Assembly: GCA_038527215.1 (NCBI GenBank)
Contig: JBCBGC010000040.1
Coordinates: 1-56,017 of the forward strand
Direction: 5' to 3'
From: JAWPMV01 sp038527215
Lineage (GTDB): Bacteria > Bacteroidota > Bacteroidia > J057
DNA: 56,017 nucleotides
Part shown: piece by piece, positions 16,175 to 24,853 of the stretch
How the letters are laid out: every line of letters begins with the position of its first letter
Numbering within the stretch: the stretch's first letter is position 1
Position numbers and translations under genes: made by a program
The notes under the pieces: generated by a model
What the model was told of the DNA's origin: nothing
Databases searched by the model: none
Seen by the model: only the letters and a program-made list of their open reading frames with translations

Positions 16175-17389
16175 TCACAACAACTGAAATCCCAGAGACA
16201 GGCTTATCCGCCGGAGATTGGTATTCTGGGCCAGGATCAGGCGGGTTAGATCTCGGGGGATCATGCTCCGTACTTCCATCGAAAAAGCGCCCCAGCGTGC
16301 GCCTAAGCCCAGGCCTATACTTGAGATGGGGCTCAACTGAAAATCACTATAGATTTCGTAATCCACTTTCGAATCTCCCAGCACGATATAATTCGGGTAT
16401 AGGGTCCCTTGGACATAAATCACCCGGTCATTTTTCTGATAAAAGAGGAAGCGAGGGCCCAATTCAAATTCCAGCCCCTGATAATCGACACTGACGTCCT
16501 GATCATTATTGAAGATGGGATTGATGATAAAATTGGCTTGTCCAAAGTAGCGGTGGTAGCTTATCCCGGCGAAAATTTCCCAGGCGTTGTTGCGGAAGGG
16601 CAGGGTATAGCTCAGTTCCAGGCCCGCTTGGGGCGTAAGAGAATTACTAAGCAGGGTCCCGTCCTGGTTACCAAAATCCGTCCGAATGATGGAATTTTGC
16701 ACATCTCCGCCAGCCTTGATGCGTAGCGCCAGCGCTGCCTTGCGTCTGGGATTGCGAAACACCTGGTAGGACTGATTTTGCGCTTCGAATTGCTGTTGGA
16801 AAAATTTGCTGATCGCACTGGCGGTGTAGGATAAATAGCTGGTTTTGGGTGCTACCCCACCTTCCTGGGTAAATAACTCCGCCAACTGATCGCGGAAGCC
16901 ATGATTGGTCGCTACCTCTCCCCGAGGCGTCCGGTATTTTTTGTACACCAATTGCTCAATGCTTCCCTCCCCAACCTGGGTGAAATAACGCGTCAGATTA
17001 GATTCGGCGTATTGATACAGATGGATGGGGCCGGATACGATTTGCTTGAGGAACAAGGTGGCTGGTTCAAAAACCGGATAAGGATTCGTCAGTAACTCCT
17101 GGAGTTGACTGGTAGATCGGTCAATTTGCACTTCCGCCCTCATGTAGGTAAAGCCGCCTTCTATGCCGAAAGCCTGGGTATTTTCCAGCCCTCTTTCCTG
17201 AGACTCCCCTTGCCCTGTCATCCGATATTGAAAAGAAACCGGATTGTCCTTCCAGTCTTCATCGAGGATCAGGCAGCTCATCTTTTTACCGGATTCATCG
17301 ATAAAAAATCCCGGGACGAACTGGGCCTGACCCCAGGCAAAAACCGTGGAAGCTAGGATGTAAAATACGATCAGCAAGTGGCGATACAT
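16175..17389 (-). CDS. Outer-membrane beta-barrel-like protein
   Basis: The 404-residue protein has a signal peptide (about 1-22, HLLIVFYILASTVFAWGQAQ). The first half (about 25-205) is a soluble region of unknown fold with GKKMSCLILDEDWKDNP near its start. The second half (about 215-404) alternates short amphipathic strands and Gly/aromatic residues (LELSYTLPF, WEIFAGISYHRYFG, FELGPRFLFY, SIGLGLGARWGAFSMEVRS) and ends LSLGFQLL, as outer-membrane barrels do. I do not recognise a named family; it resembles the many Bacteroidota PorT/OmpW-like barrels with an N-terminal domain. Its start lies 151 bases from the divergent ECF sigma gene. Confidence 0.8.
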   Translation of the reverse strand: MYRHLLIVFYILASTVFAWGQAQFVPGFFIDESGKKMSCLILDEDWKDNPVSFQYRMTGQGESQERGLENTQAFGIEGGFTYMRAEVQIDRSTSQLQELLTNPYPVFEPATLFLKQIVSGPIHLYQYAESNLTRYFTQVGEGSIEQLVYKKYRTPRGEVATNHGFRDQLAELFTQEGGVAPKTSYLSYTASAISKFFQQQFEAQNQSYQVFRNPRRKAALALRIKAGGDVQNSIIRTDFGNQDGTLLSNSLTPQAGLELSYTLPFRNNAWEIFAGISYHRYFGQANFIINPIFNNDQDVSVDYQGLEFELGPRFLFYQKNDRVIYVQGTLYPNYIVLGDSKVDYEIYSDFQLSPISSIGLGLGARWGAFSMEVRSMIPRDLTRLILAQNTNLRRISLSLGFQLL

Positions 17390-17485
17390 GGTTAAAACTT
17401 AGGGTAAATCGGTAAATTTAAGAGAATTTGATTGCAAACATATTTTAGGCTTGCGAATTCAGCTTGAGAAAAATTTCCTTCTGGA

Positions 17486-17513
17486 TGTAACCTTTTGTTG
17501 CGTCAGGCGACTA
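17486..17513 (+). promoter_or_regulatory. Putative ECF-type promoter in front of the first sigma gene
   Basis: TGTAACCTTTT at 17486-17496 looks like an ECF -35 element (AAC core), and CGACTA at 17508-17513 lies about 15 bases further, near where a CGTC-like -10 element would be. The ATG of the sigma gene follows at 17541. The same GTAACCTTT core appears before three other genes in the window, always in the direction of the gene. The sites have not been tested and the -10 part is weak. Confidence 0.5.
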
Positions 17514-17540
17514 TCCTGCTGAATTCAACCCATATCGCCT

Positions 17541-18089
17541 ATGGCTGATCAGAAACAAACCGCATTTATGGAGGCCTATCGTCCTTGCCACGAGCCTTTC
17601 GTCCGATATTGTTCGGCGCTGGCTTTTGGTAAAATGGATGTGGAAGACCTCATGCAGGATGTGCTCCTGGCAGCCTATCATCAATTCGAGCAGATCAGAA
17701 AGAAAGACCAAATGCTCCATTACCTGATCCGGTGTGCGCGCAACCGCTGTATCAGCCACTGGCGCAAAAAGCGTTTTCAAACTGAATTGCTGGAAAAATA
17801 TGAGGACCGCATGCGAGCCAAGGGCGTTTCTGCGGATACCCTCCTGGAAATCCAATGGCTTTATCGCTGTCTGGACCGTCTGCCCAACCATCAGAAAGAA
17901 GCCCTGATTTTATTCGAAATCAGTGGATTCAGCATGAAGGAGATTGCGCAGATGCAAAGCAGCTCAGAGGGAGCCGTCAAGACCAAGATTTCGCGGGGTC
18001 GCAAAAAACTCCAGACTCTGCTGGATGACCAAATTCCTGCCTCCAGGCTCTCTGGTATTTTTCAAACCATTCATTCTATTGCCTTATGA
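17541..18089 (+). CDS. ECF-type RNA polymerase sigma factor
   Basis: The protein has 182 residues. Region 2 covers about 10-80 (FVRYCSALAFGKMDVEDLMQDVLLAAY ... LIRCARNRCISHWRKKR) and region 4 about 110-170 (LPNHQKEALILFEISGFSMKEIAQM ... GAVKTKISRGRKKLQ), with the expected helix-turn-helix. This is a two-domain ECF sigma factor that should redirect RNA polymerase when released by its partner. Its TGA overlaps the ATG of the next gene (ATGA), so the two products are translationally coupled; the membrane protein downstream is the likely anti-sigma factor. A GTAACCTTTT element 45-55 bases upstream suggests self-regulation. Confidence 0.95.
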   Translation: MADQKQTAFMEAYRPCHEPFVRYCSALAFGKMDVEDLMQDVLLAAYHQFEQIRKKDQMLHYLIRCARNRCISHWRKKRFQTELLEKYEDRMRAKGVSADTLLEIQWLYRCLDRLPNHQKEALILFEISGFSMKEIAQMQSSSEGAVKTKISRGRKKLQTLLDDQIPASRLSGIFQTIHSIAL

Positions 18090-20179
18090 AAAAACAGCAA
18101 ACAGAAAAGTGGTTCGAAAAGGCCCGCAGTCTGCCCGCAGAAGTAAGTCTCTCCCAGGTAGAAGTCATGGTGGTTAAACTTCCTCATTTGCCCGGCGGCA
18201 AGGGTTGGACACAATGGTTCAATTTAACAAGTATTACCATGTCCAGCATTTTGATCACGATCGCTCTGGTGACCGCCTATTTATGGCAGCCCACCCAGCC
18301 TATATCTGAACATCAACCTATCTCCCAGGAGATTATGCAGCCTGAAAAGGTCAAGCCTGTTCCCCCAGTAGAAGCAGTGGAACCTATCCATCCGCTGGTG
18401 GCTTCCGGGCTCCACCCTGAATCCTCTTCTGCCAGGAGTACAGACATTACGCCAACCCAACAGGAAACGCCTGTCGCTGAGGCGGTACTTCAAGCCTCCT
18501 CAGAAGCAGAACCTATGGTCTCTACAGCCGCCATGACCTCTCGGGGATTCTCCCCACTTGCTCCGGTTTCGGTAGGACCTTCCCAATTAACTCAGGTGGT
18601 GCCTGCCCGTATGGCTACCGGGAACTATTATGGCGTAAACCTGGATACGGACAAAACCCGCTACCCATTGGGCAAGATGAAACGGGAACTCCTCCGGAAA
18701 CTGAAAAAGGATGGCCTGATCTCCTCTGCTAAGGAGGAAGTACGCATGGCCATTGGTAAAGAACGCATGCTCGTCAATGGGGAGCCTGTGCCAGGAGGCC
18801 TGGCAGGAAGCTATTATCAGCTGATGAGAAAATGGGGCGTAAAGCCCGGACCGAATAAGCAAATTCGCATCAATCCGGACGTGATCATGGTGGGAGATTT
18901 TACGCCTGATGGTTTTTCTGGTGGGGTAAAAGGCTCTATTGACCTGCGGGAAGTGGGTCCCTATGACCAGTTTGGTGGGGTCCTTGATGTGGGACAGGAG
19001 CTTTTTCTTTCAGGAAATAAAAGCTCAGATGGCTTCCTGGTTTCCAGCCACGTAGAAACAGACCAGGGGCAAAATTCTCTGCGGATTGAAGGCAGCGGCC
19101 GTTGGTCCCTGGAGGATGACGCAGAAGGCAATGCCACCATCATGGCCACCAGTCCTGCTAGCGGGCAGGCCTCCTCGGTAATCGTCGGCAGTGCCGATCA
19201 AGGCTCAGGTTCTACTTCTGCTCAAGGTTCATCCTCTTCTGTAATTATGGGCCGGGCTTCGCAAAGCACGGCTTCTGCCCGGGCCAAAGGACAAGGCAAA
19301 ATCGTCCAGTTCCAGCGGGACGAAGACGGGGTATTGGTAGGCCATATAGGGGATGGCGAAATCAAAGAAGGGGCTTTTTCCAGAGAAGTATTACAATCCC
19401 TTCGGCAGGAATTGTTGGATGAAGCCCTGGAGGATGGCCTCATTCAAAGCCGGAAAGAAAAACTAACCATTTGGTTCCAACCCTCCTCCATGCATATCAA
19501 TGGCAACTACTGGGGCGATGGTCTCCCTCGCCGCTATCCGGAGATTCTCCTCAAACATGGCGTCAAGGCTGGGCAAGATCGGGTCATCATGGTGGACCAG
19601 GAGGTCATATTGGTAGGAGACTATCCGGAAGCAGGATTTACGGGTACCGCGGCTGGAAAAAAAGCTACGCTCCATGTAACAGCTTCTAAAGGCTCCATTT
19701 TTATCAATGACATGAAGATAGAGTTGGACAACCTGATTCGATACCATCGAACCGGCCGTAATAAGCTTACCGGCCACGTAGGGGACCGGGTCCTCAGAGA
19801 TGGACAGTATTCAGCAGATCAATTACAGGTCCTCCGCAAAGCTCTGGTTGAGCAGTGCCTGGAGGACGATTTGATCCAGGACAAAGATGAACGGCTGATT
19901 ATCTGGTTCCAGCCTTCCTCTATGCGCATCAACAACCAATATTGGGCGGATGGGCTACCGCAGCGCTATCCAGAGATCCTTTTGGAGCATGGAGTCAGAG
20001 CCAAAAATGACCGGATGATCCTGATAGACCAAGAGGTGATTCTTGTAGGAGATTATGAAAAAGAGGGATTTACCGGTACCGCAGCTGGGAAAAAAACCAC
20101 TCTCTACGTTAGCCAGTCCACCGGTTCCATTTTTATCAATGGGATGAAAATCGAACTGGACAAAATCAAACGAAAGTAA
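18086..20179 (+). CDS. Membrane anti-sigma-like protein with repeated C-terminal domain
   Basis: The 697-residue protein overlaps the sigma gene by 4 bases. Residues 1-45 are a short charged cytoplasmic part (TEKWFEKARSLPAEVSL), which could hold the sigma factor. A membrane helix follows at about 50-70 (SSILITIALVTAYLW), then a Pro/Glu/Ser-rich linker. The extracytoplasmic part has three copies of one domain: a diverged copy (about 188-290) and two close copies (about 412-550 and 557-697) sharing the patterns LxxALxEDGLIQ, WFQPSSMxIN, RYPEILLxHGV, DQEVILVGDY, GFTGTAAGKK and GSIFINxMKIELD. A Ser/Ala/Gly-rich stretch (about 355-405) sits between copies 1 and 2. The sensing signal is unknown. 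I know no named domain that fits; the DGLI...NG...VGD pattern loosely recalls C-terminal parts of Bacteroidota BlaR1-type proteins. Confidence 0.8.
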   Translation: MKKQQTEKWFEKARSLPAEVSLSQVEVMVVKLPHLPGGKGWTQWFNLTSITMSSILITIALVTAYLWQPTQPISEHQPISQEIMQPEKVKPVPPVEAVEPIHPLVASGLHPESSSARSTDITPTQQETPVAEAVLQASSEAEPMVSTAAMTSRGFSPLAPVSVGPSQLTQVVPARMATGNYYGVNLDTDKTRYPLGKMKRELLRKLKKDGLISSAKEEVRMAIGKERMLVNGEPVPGGLAGSYYQLMRKWGVKPGPNKQIRINPDVIMVGDFTPDGFSGGVKGSIDLREVGPYDQFGGVLDVGQELFLSGNKSSDGFLVSSHVETDQGQNSLRIEGSGRWSLEDDAEGNATIMATSPASGQASSVIVGSADQGSGSTSAQGSSSSVIMGRASQSTASARAKGQGKIVQFQRDEDGVLVGHIGDGEIKEGAFSREVLQSLRQELLDEALEDGLIQSRKEKLTIWFQPSSMHINGNYWGDGLPRRYPEILLKHGVKAGQDRVIMVDQEVILVGDYPEAGFTGTAAGKKATLHVTASKGSIFINDMKIELDNLIRYHRTGRNKLTGHVGDRVLRDGQYSADQLQVLRKALVEQCLEDDLIQDKDERLIIWFQPSSMRINNQYWADGLPQRYPEILLEHGVRAKNDRMILIDQEVILVGDYEKEGFTGTAAGKKTTLYVSQSTGSIFINGMKIELDKIKRK
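19330..20176 (+). repeat. Two in-frame copies of a roughly 140-residue domain in the anti-sigma-like gene
   Basis: Copy one runs about 19330-19737 and copy two about 19757-20176. Both encode GHxGD...L, then a helix, EDxLIQ, WFQPSSMxIN, a WGDGLP/WADGLP step, RYPEILLxHGV, EVILVGDY and GSIFINxMKIEL. Their similarity is much higher than to the first copy at about 18650-18960, so the last duplication looks more recent. Confidence 0.8.
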
Positions 20180-20185
20180 GGACAG

Positions 20186-20224
20186 ATCCTCCGCTGAAGT
20201 TAATCTTTGGCGGAGGGGATTTTA
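20186..20224 (+). terminator. Probable terminator between convergent genes
   Basis: CCTCCGC (20188-20194) pairs with GCGGAGG (20210-20216) around a 15-base loop and is followed by GGATTTT. It lies just after the anti-sigma-like stop and overlaps the last codons of the convergent DUF6624 gene. The tail is short, so efficiency is uncertain. Confidence 0.55.
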
Positions 20225-20871
20225 TACAAAGTAGGTTCAGTTACCCCCTTTTTCTCATAGTATTCCCGATTCATCTCGAAGTGCATACTCGACATGTCGT
20301 TGAGGTAAACCTCCAGCGGTTCTAAGCCAACTGTGGCCCGACGTTGATTGACAGTAGCACTATCAGCAAGGTTTTTAGGATAGGCCTGGCAGATTTTCAT
20401 GTTATACGTAACCTGGGTGCCGTAGACCTGAGATTTACCCGTGTTGAGGTTTACCCGGTCCTGAAGGAGCCCAAAGTGCCGACCATTGGCATTTTTCTTA
20501 TCCACTTCTTCCTTCATGGCCGTTAGGATTTTTTGCTGAAAATCCGGGGCATGGTCAGAATGCTGTACCATTAGCCAAAAATTATTTTCGCCTTCTTTTC
20601 CTACTTGATCAAAGCCTGGGTATCCGTATTGGACAAAAATCTCATCACATCGCTGATGATGCGTCGTAAAGACGCTGTCTTTAAAGGTGCGCCATTTCTT
20701 TTTCGACCACTCCTTATAGGGGCCTTGGGGGATATAGGCGGCGATTTGATCCCAATGAGCCATGCGGGCCAGTTCTTTGGCCAGTGCGGGTTGTGAGATG
20801 CTTTCCTGGGCCTGCCCGCCGAAACCCATAGCCAAGCCAAGGAAGCTAAGGAGGAGAATTTTTTTCGTCAT
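20200..20871 (-). CDS. DUF6624-family secreted protein
   Basis: The 223-residue protein has a signal peptide (about 1-22, ILLLSFLGLAMGFGGQAQ). The rest matches the DUF6624 pattern as I know it: an upstream helical part, then YGYPGFDQVGKEGENNFWLM, QHSDHAPDFQQKIL, GLLQDRVNLNTGKSQVYGTQ and RRATVGLEPLEVYLNDM. The function of DUF6624 is unknown; the conserved QHxD, LxDR and YGTQ positions look like an active or binding site, which is inference. It is a single gene with 98 bases to the amidohydrolase gene upstream. Confidence 0.82.
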   Translation of the reverse strand: MTKKILLLSFLGLAMGFGGQAQESISQPALAKELARMAHWDQIAAYIPQGPYKEWSKKKWRTFKDSVFTTHHQRCDEIFVQYGYPGFDQVGKEGENNFWLMVQHSDHAPDFQQKILTAMKEEVDKKNANGRHFGLLQDRVNLNTGKSQVYGTQVTYNMKICQAYPKNLADSATVNQRRATVGLEPLEVYLNDMSSMHFEMNREYYEKKGVTEPTLYKIPSAKD

Positions 20872-20969
20872 AAAAACTTCATTTTTCAGGTCAGCTCAGT
20901 TCACGAAAATAACCAGCTCCGCTGTTCCCCGGGAGGTAAAAATGGATTCCGCAATTTTTCCGCTTGGTT

Positions 20970-22433
20970 TTATTCACCAGCCGGACGGAGCATAGCATTG
21001 AGGGCATTGCGATCATGGAGATACCCATCCCGGATAACGCAGTCTATATCCTCCGTATGGCTAATGTCCTCCAGCGGATTTTCATTGAGTAAAACCAGAT
21101 CTGCCAGTTTCCCGGTACCGATGGTTCCTAGCTGGTCTTCCATCCCAAAGTACTGGGCAGGCCTGAGGGTCGCTGATTCCAGGGCTTCGGCGGGGGTAAG
21201 ACCGGCTTTGACCAGTAGGCGCAATTCTTCATGCAAACTAAAACCAGGGGTGAGGAAGAAAATGGGACAGTCAGTCCCCGCCATGATGCCGATTTCTGCC
21301 TGGTTCATTTTGTTTACCATGTTGTATCCCCATTCCGCATAAGAGAGGGCATTGGGGTCGGTTTGCTGTTCTGCCATGCGGGTGGAGTTTTCCGTCCAGG
21401 CATCTTTGACCTTTGGGGGTAAATGCTGATAGTTTTCCCGCCATTCTGGCCGGGCATATACTTGGTTTTCGCGGGCAGCCACGATGGTGAGGGTAGGACA
21501 TTGCCAGGTATTGTTCTCTTTCAGTGCCTGAAGGACGGCCTGGGTATTCATAGAATCCTGCACCTGCAGGGCATCATAGCGCTGCGCCTGATGCAAACTG
21601 GAACGGAGGACCCCTCCTGCCTGATTGGCGCCAGCGGCCAACATGTGGCGCCTTCTCTCCAGCCAGTCGGCTGGATGGTCTACACAAGACATTTCCACAT
21701 TTCGCATGTGTTCCATCGAAGCTAAGCCCGTGGAAGAAGCGCTGATGACATCCATGCTAAGGGGAATATGTCCGGTTACGGGTAGACCGTGTTTGCTGGC
21801 CTGATCCACGACCGCGCGGAAAAGCTCAGGACTCAGCATTTCGTAAGCTTTGATCAAATCCACCCCCATACTGTCCAGGTAATCAACCATGGCCCGGGCT
21901 CCGGCTTCATCATTTACGCCTACCGAGATTTCCGGACGGAAAGGGGTGCTTCCGTCATAGACTCTCGGGGGGCCGTCGATCAGCGGCCCAGCCATTTTTA
22001 CGCGCGGGGTATGGGTGGGATTGGCTTCCGCTTCGGCCTTCATGGGGGCCACCAGATGAATCAGGCCTCCAGTGTCTCTGACACTGGTAATGCCATTGGC
22101 GAGAAAAAGCCTGTACATAGCCGGACTGATATCCGCATCAAAAGTCAAGTGGACATGGGCGTCCCAGAGGCCGGGAATCAAATACTTTCCCTGACCGTCC
22201 ACTACCTTGGCCCAGGAGGGAATCTCTACTGTTCCGCTTTTCCCGTAAGCCACAATTTCATTCCCACGAATCACGACTGTCATATCCTGGGCCAGGCCCT
22301 GGACCGCATCTATGGTATTGACATGATCGATGACCAGGGTCACTTCCTGGGGCTGCTGCTGACAGGAAGCCAGGATCAAAAACAGGCAGGGAAATAGCCA
22401 TTTTGGGGCATGGAGAGCCGAAAATCGAAACAT
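20970..22433 (-). CDS. Amidohydrolase-family lipoprotein (imidazolonepropionase-like)
   Basis: The 487-residue protein has a lipoprotein signal (LFLILASC, lipid Cys about residue 24). The amidohydrolase metal site is visible: HVH after PGLWDA (about 92-94), a Lys in DLIKAYE (about 195, the carboxylated-Lys position), His in TGHIP (about 220), His in SMEH (about 240), and Asp in MAGTDCP (about 395). LGTIGTGKLADLVLLNENPL is the closing beta-sandwich motif of the family. Such enzymes cleave cyclic amides, dipeptides or similar bonds; the substrate cannot be told. The lipid anchor puts it in the envelope, facing the periplasm or surface. It is divergent from the phenylacetate-CoA ligase gene. Confidence 0.92.
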   Translation of the reverse strand: MFRFSALHAPKWLFPCLFLILASCQQQPQEVTLVIDHVNTIDAVQGLAQDMTVVIRGNEIVAYGKSGTVEIPSWAKVVDGQGKYLIPGLWDAHVHLTFDADISPAMYRLFLANGITSVRDTGGLIHLVAPMKAEAEANPTHTPRVKMAGPLIDGPPRVYDGSTPFRPEISVGVNDEAGARAMVDYLDSMGVDLIKAYEMLSPELFRAVVDQASKHGLPVTGHIPLSMDVISASSTGLASMEHMRNVEMSCVDHPADWLERRRHMLAAGANQAGGVLRSSLHQAQRYDALQVQDSMNTQAVLQALKENNTWQCPTLTIVAARENQVYARPEWRENYQHLPPKVKDAWTENSTRMAEQQTDPNALSYAEWGYNMVNKMNQAEIGIMAGTDCPIFFLTPGFSLHEELRLLVKAGLTPAEALESATLRPAQYFGMEDQLGTIGTGKLADLVLLNENPLEDISHTEDIDCVIRDGYLHDRNALNAMLRPAGE

Positions 22434-22541
22434 AGTAGTGGTAGGTTTTTCTTAAGATGGGATTTTCCGGCTGAATTTTCAACGAAATCCCGAAACAAAA
22501 GCCTATCTTTCTTTTAAGACTATACCCTACTACCTGCATAC

Positions 22542-23831
22542 ATGTACTACCAACCAGAGATTGAAACCATGGAAAGGGGCGCGCTCCGGGCCCTGCAATC
22601 AAAACGGCTCCAGGCCATGTTGCAACGGCAATCTAATGCGGTGCCTTTTTACCGGGAAAAATTTAAAGCCTTAGGGATCCATCCGGGCGATATCACTTTG
22701 ATTGAGCAACTCTCTTCTTTGCCATTTACGTATAAAAATGATCTGCGGGATCAGTATCCCTATGGTCTTTTCGCTGAGCCCATGGAGGCCGTCCGGCGTA
22801 TCCATGCTTCCAGTGGCACAACCGGCAAACCCACCGTGGTAGGCTATACCGCCGCAGACCTGGATATTTTTGATGAGGTGGTAGCCCGTTCTTTGGTCTG
22901 TGCAGGAGCCAGACCCGGCATGAAACTGCACAACGCTTACGGCTATGGCTTATTTACCGGCGGATTGGGGATGCACGGAGGGGCTACGAAACTAGGTATG
23001 GCCGTCATTCCGGTCTCTGGTGGCATGACGGAAAGACAACTCACCATTTTGCAGGATTTTGCCCCGGAGGTGATGTGCTGCACGCCTTCCTATGCTCAGA
23101 CGCTGGCAGGAGAATGTAAAAAACGGGGCATAGACCCGGAAAGATTGGCGGTTAAACATGCGATCCTGGGAGCAGAGCCCTGGACGGAAGCCATTCGGTC
23201 GGAGGTAGAAGCTGGCCTGAAGGTTTCAGCCACCAATATTTATGGCTTGAGTGAAATCATCGGACCAGGGGTTTCCCAGGAGGATTTCGAGGAAAAAGGC
23301 AGCGGAAGCTACGTATGGGAAGATCACTTTTATCCCGAAATCGTGGATAAGGATACCGGCGAGGTGCTGCCTTACGGACAGGAAGGCGTTTTGGTTTTTA
23401 CCACCCTGACCAAACAAGCGCTCCCGTTGCTTCGCTACTGGACCAACGATATCTGCTCCCTGCATTATGATCCTGATGGCAAGCGTACCCATGTCAAAAT
23501 GTCGACCATCAAAGGGCGGGCAGACGATATGCTGATCATTCGCGGGGTCAACCTTTTCTACACCCAGGTGGAGGAGGTGATCGAGCAATTGGCTTATTTA
23601 ACCCCTAACTACCAACTCATCGTCAGCAGGCCCGGCACCATGGACGAAGTGGCGGTCAAGGTAGAGGTAGCTCCGGGAGTAGATGCGCAACAGCAAGCGC
23701 TAGCCGCAGAACTGAAACAGAAAATCAAGGACTCCATCGGCATCAGCATGAAGGTGAAATTACTCCCACCCGAAAGCATCCCCCGGAGTCAGGGAGGAAA
23801 ACTGAGTCGGATCGTGGACCAAAGAGCTTAA
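22542..23831 (+). CDS. paaK: Phenylacetate-CoA ligase
   Basis: The 429-residue adenylate-forming enzyme makes phenylacetyl-CoA from phenylacetate, ATP and CoA. The AMP-binding loop ASSGTTGKPTVVGYT is at about residues 90-104, the A5-type block NIYGLSEIIGPGVSQ at about 235-249, and KGRADDMLIIRGVNLFYTQVE at about 324-344, the hinge to the small C-terminal domain. The end SRIVDQRA matches the family. No other phenylacetate genes (paaABC etc.) are near, so it may supply phenylacetyl-CoA, or a related aryl-CoA, for another use. Convergent with the tube-protein gene, with two bases between. Confidence 0.94.
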   Translation: MYYQPEIETMERGALRALQSKRLQAMLQRQSNAVPFYREKFKALGIHPGDITLIEQLSSLPFTYKNDLRDQYPYGLFAEPMEAVRRIHASSGTTGKPTVVGYTAADLDIFDEVVARSLVCAGARPGMKLHNAYGYGLFTGGLGMHGGATKLGMAVIPVSGGMTERQLTILQDFAPEVMCCTPSYAQTLAGECKKRGIDPERLAVKHAILGAEPWTEAIRSEVEAGLKVSATNIYGLSEIIGPGVSQEDFEEKGSGSYVWEDHFYPEIVDKDTGEVLPYGQEGVLVFTTLTKQALPLLRYWTNDICSLHYDPDGKRTHVKMSTIKGRADDMLIIRGVNLFYTQVEEVIEQLAYLTPNYQLIVSRPGTMDEVAVKVEVAPGVDAQQQALAAELKQKIKDSIGISMKVKLLPPESIPRSQGGKLSRIVDQRA

Positions 23832-23833
23832 GC

Positions 23834-24289
23834 TTAGTTGTTTTCCACCCTGATGCCTTCACTGCTTATTTCCAACACTTCCATCATCAGGGAACTGCCT
23901 TCAGCGTCCAGGTCCGAGTAGCTCAGCCGTACCGGGATGGCACTTTTAATCTTCCAGACGACCACTGGGGTATGGGAATCATCCAACAAGGATATGGTTA
24001 AATCACGCCGAAAAGCGGAGCCTGGGTTCCCGCCTTCATTGAACAAGGCTGTTTCTTTCCACCAATCGTAAAACTCATTGTCAGCCTGGTGGACAGGTCT
24101 TTCCAGAAAGAAGTTTTCAAACACCGCTCCTCCTGGTTGTACGGTTTTTTGGTACTCCGGGGAAGCGCCTTTGCGGGACTCAATGATGGTATTTCGCATA
24201 GCCAGGTTGCGAACCCGGGTAAAATTAATGCTGGTTCCGCCCCATTCAACTTGAAAGTGAAAGCTGGGCATTGGATAGGGACTAGGCAT
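23834..24289 (-). CDS. Contractile-tail tube protein (T4 gp19-like phage tail region family)
   Basis: The 151-residue protein follows the short tube-protein pattern of T4-like tails and extracellular contractile injection systems: FHFQVEWGGTSINFTRVRNLAM, a PEYQKTVQPGG...F segment, then DFEN-like NEFYDWWKETALF, RRDLTISLLDD and VVVWKIKSAIPVRLSYSDLDAEG, ending in MEVLEISSEGIRV. Normally this protein stacks into the tube expelled by the sheath. No sheath, baseplate, spike, terminator or AAA+ gene lies in the window, so it is an orphan here. It lies 18 bases after the gene at 24308-24733 on the same strand and probably shares its transcript. A tube-fold protein with a different job cannot be ruled out. 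Confidence 0.85.
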   Translation of the reverse strand: MPSPYPMPSFHFQVEWGGTSINFTRVRNLAMRNTIIESRKGASPEYQKTVQPGGAVFENFFLERPVHQADNEFYDWWKETALFNEGGNPGSAFRRDLTISLLDDSHTPVVVWKIKSAIPVRLSYSDLDAEGSSLMMEVLEISSEGIRVENN

Positions 24290-24307
24290 GATAGATGATA
24301 ATTATAT

Positions 24308-24733
24308 TCAAGAATTGAGTAAAAAATCTGCCTCAGAACCCTGAGGAAGATGCTGAAAGAGGTCGAAATGAAAGGCCCATTGCGCTCGGCAGCTATTCCC
24401 TTTATGATCTTTGTACACCAGTTCGACCCTTAGATGTTCTTCCTCCAGGTGATGAAGAAAAACCGGCAAGGGGTCGAGGAATATCCGATGGTATTTTAAG
24501 GGAGGCAAAGATGGGTTCTCGGTAAAAACCGGGAGATTACTGGCGATTCTACTGCCATTTACGGCTTTCACGGGTTGACTAAAACTGGTCCTGAGATCAT
24601 AGGCGGCCTCGGCTCCCTGGTTATGGAGTTGGAGGTACATGTTGCCATCCTGAAGAACAAAATCCAGGATGACCCGAGGCCTTTCGGTCGTAGCCCCAAA
24701 TAAGCCCGCGAGATACAGAAAAAAATTACCCAT
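24308..24733 (-). CDS. Hypothetical protein paired with the tube-protein gene
   Basis: The protein has 141 residues and I do not recognise its family. The sequence is beta-rich: RVILDFVLQDGNMYLQLHNQ, AAYDLRTSFSQP, LKYHRIFLDPLP and LRVELVYKDHKG read like strands of an Ig-like sandwich. The first helix FFLYLAGLFGA is hydrophobic but short, so export is doubtful. It is transcribed first, followed 18 bases later by the tube gene, and has a GTAACCTTTT element about 80-90 bases upstream. The tight pairing suggests a joint function with the tube protein, but nothing in the sequence shows contact. Confidence 0.75.
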   Translation of the reverse strand: MGNFFLYLAGLFGATTERPRVILDFVLQDGNMYLQLHNQGAEAAYDLRTSFSQPVKAVNGSRIASNLPVFTENPSLPPLKYHRIFLDPLPVFLHHLEEEHLRVELVYKDHKGNSCRAQWAFHFDLFQHLPQGSEADFLLNS

Positions 24734-24814
24734 GGTGCTTGGCTAAAGAGAATGGGTGGATGAGCATGCGCGCAACAAGCGAACATATCTATGAAGGAGT
24801 AGCCTTTCGCGAGT

Positions 24815-24825
24815 AAAAGGTTACC
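24815..24825 (-). promoter_or_regulatory. GTAACCTTTT element upstream of the tube-protein operon
   Basis: The reverse strand reads GGTAACCTTTT, followed by ACTCGCGAAAGG and CTACTCC about 16 bases later, a possible -10. The ATG at 24733 follows about 80 bases further. Orientation and core match the elements before both ECF sigma genes. The site is inferred by similarity only. Confidence 0.45.
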
Positions 24826-24853
24826 GCTTGGGGTAGCGTCGGAAGCATGGGCC

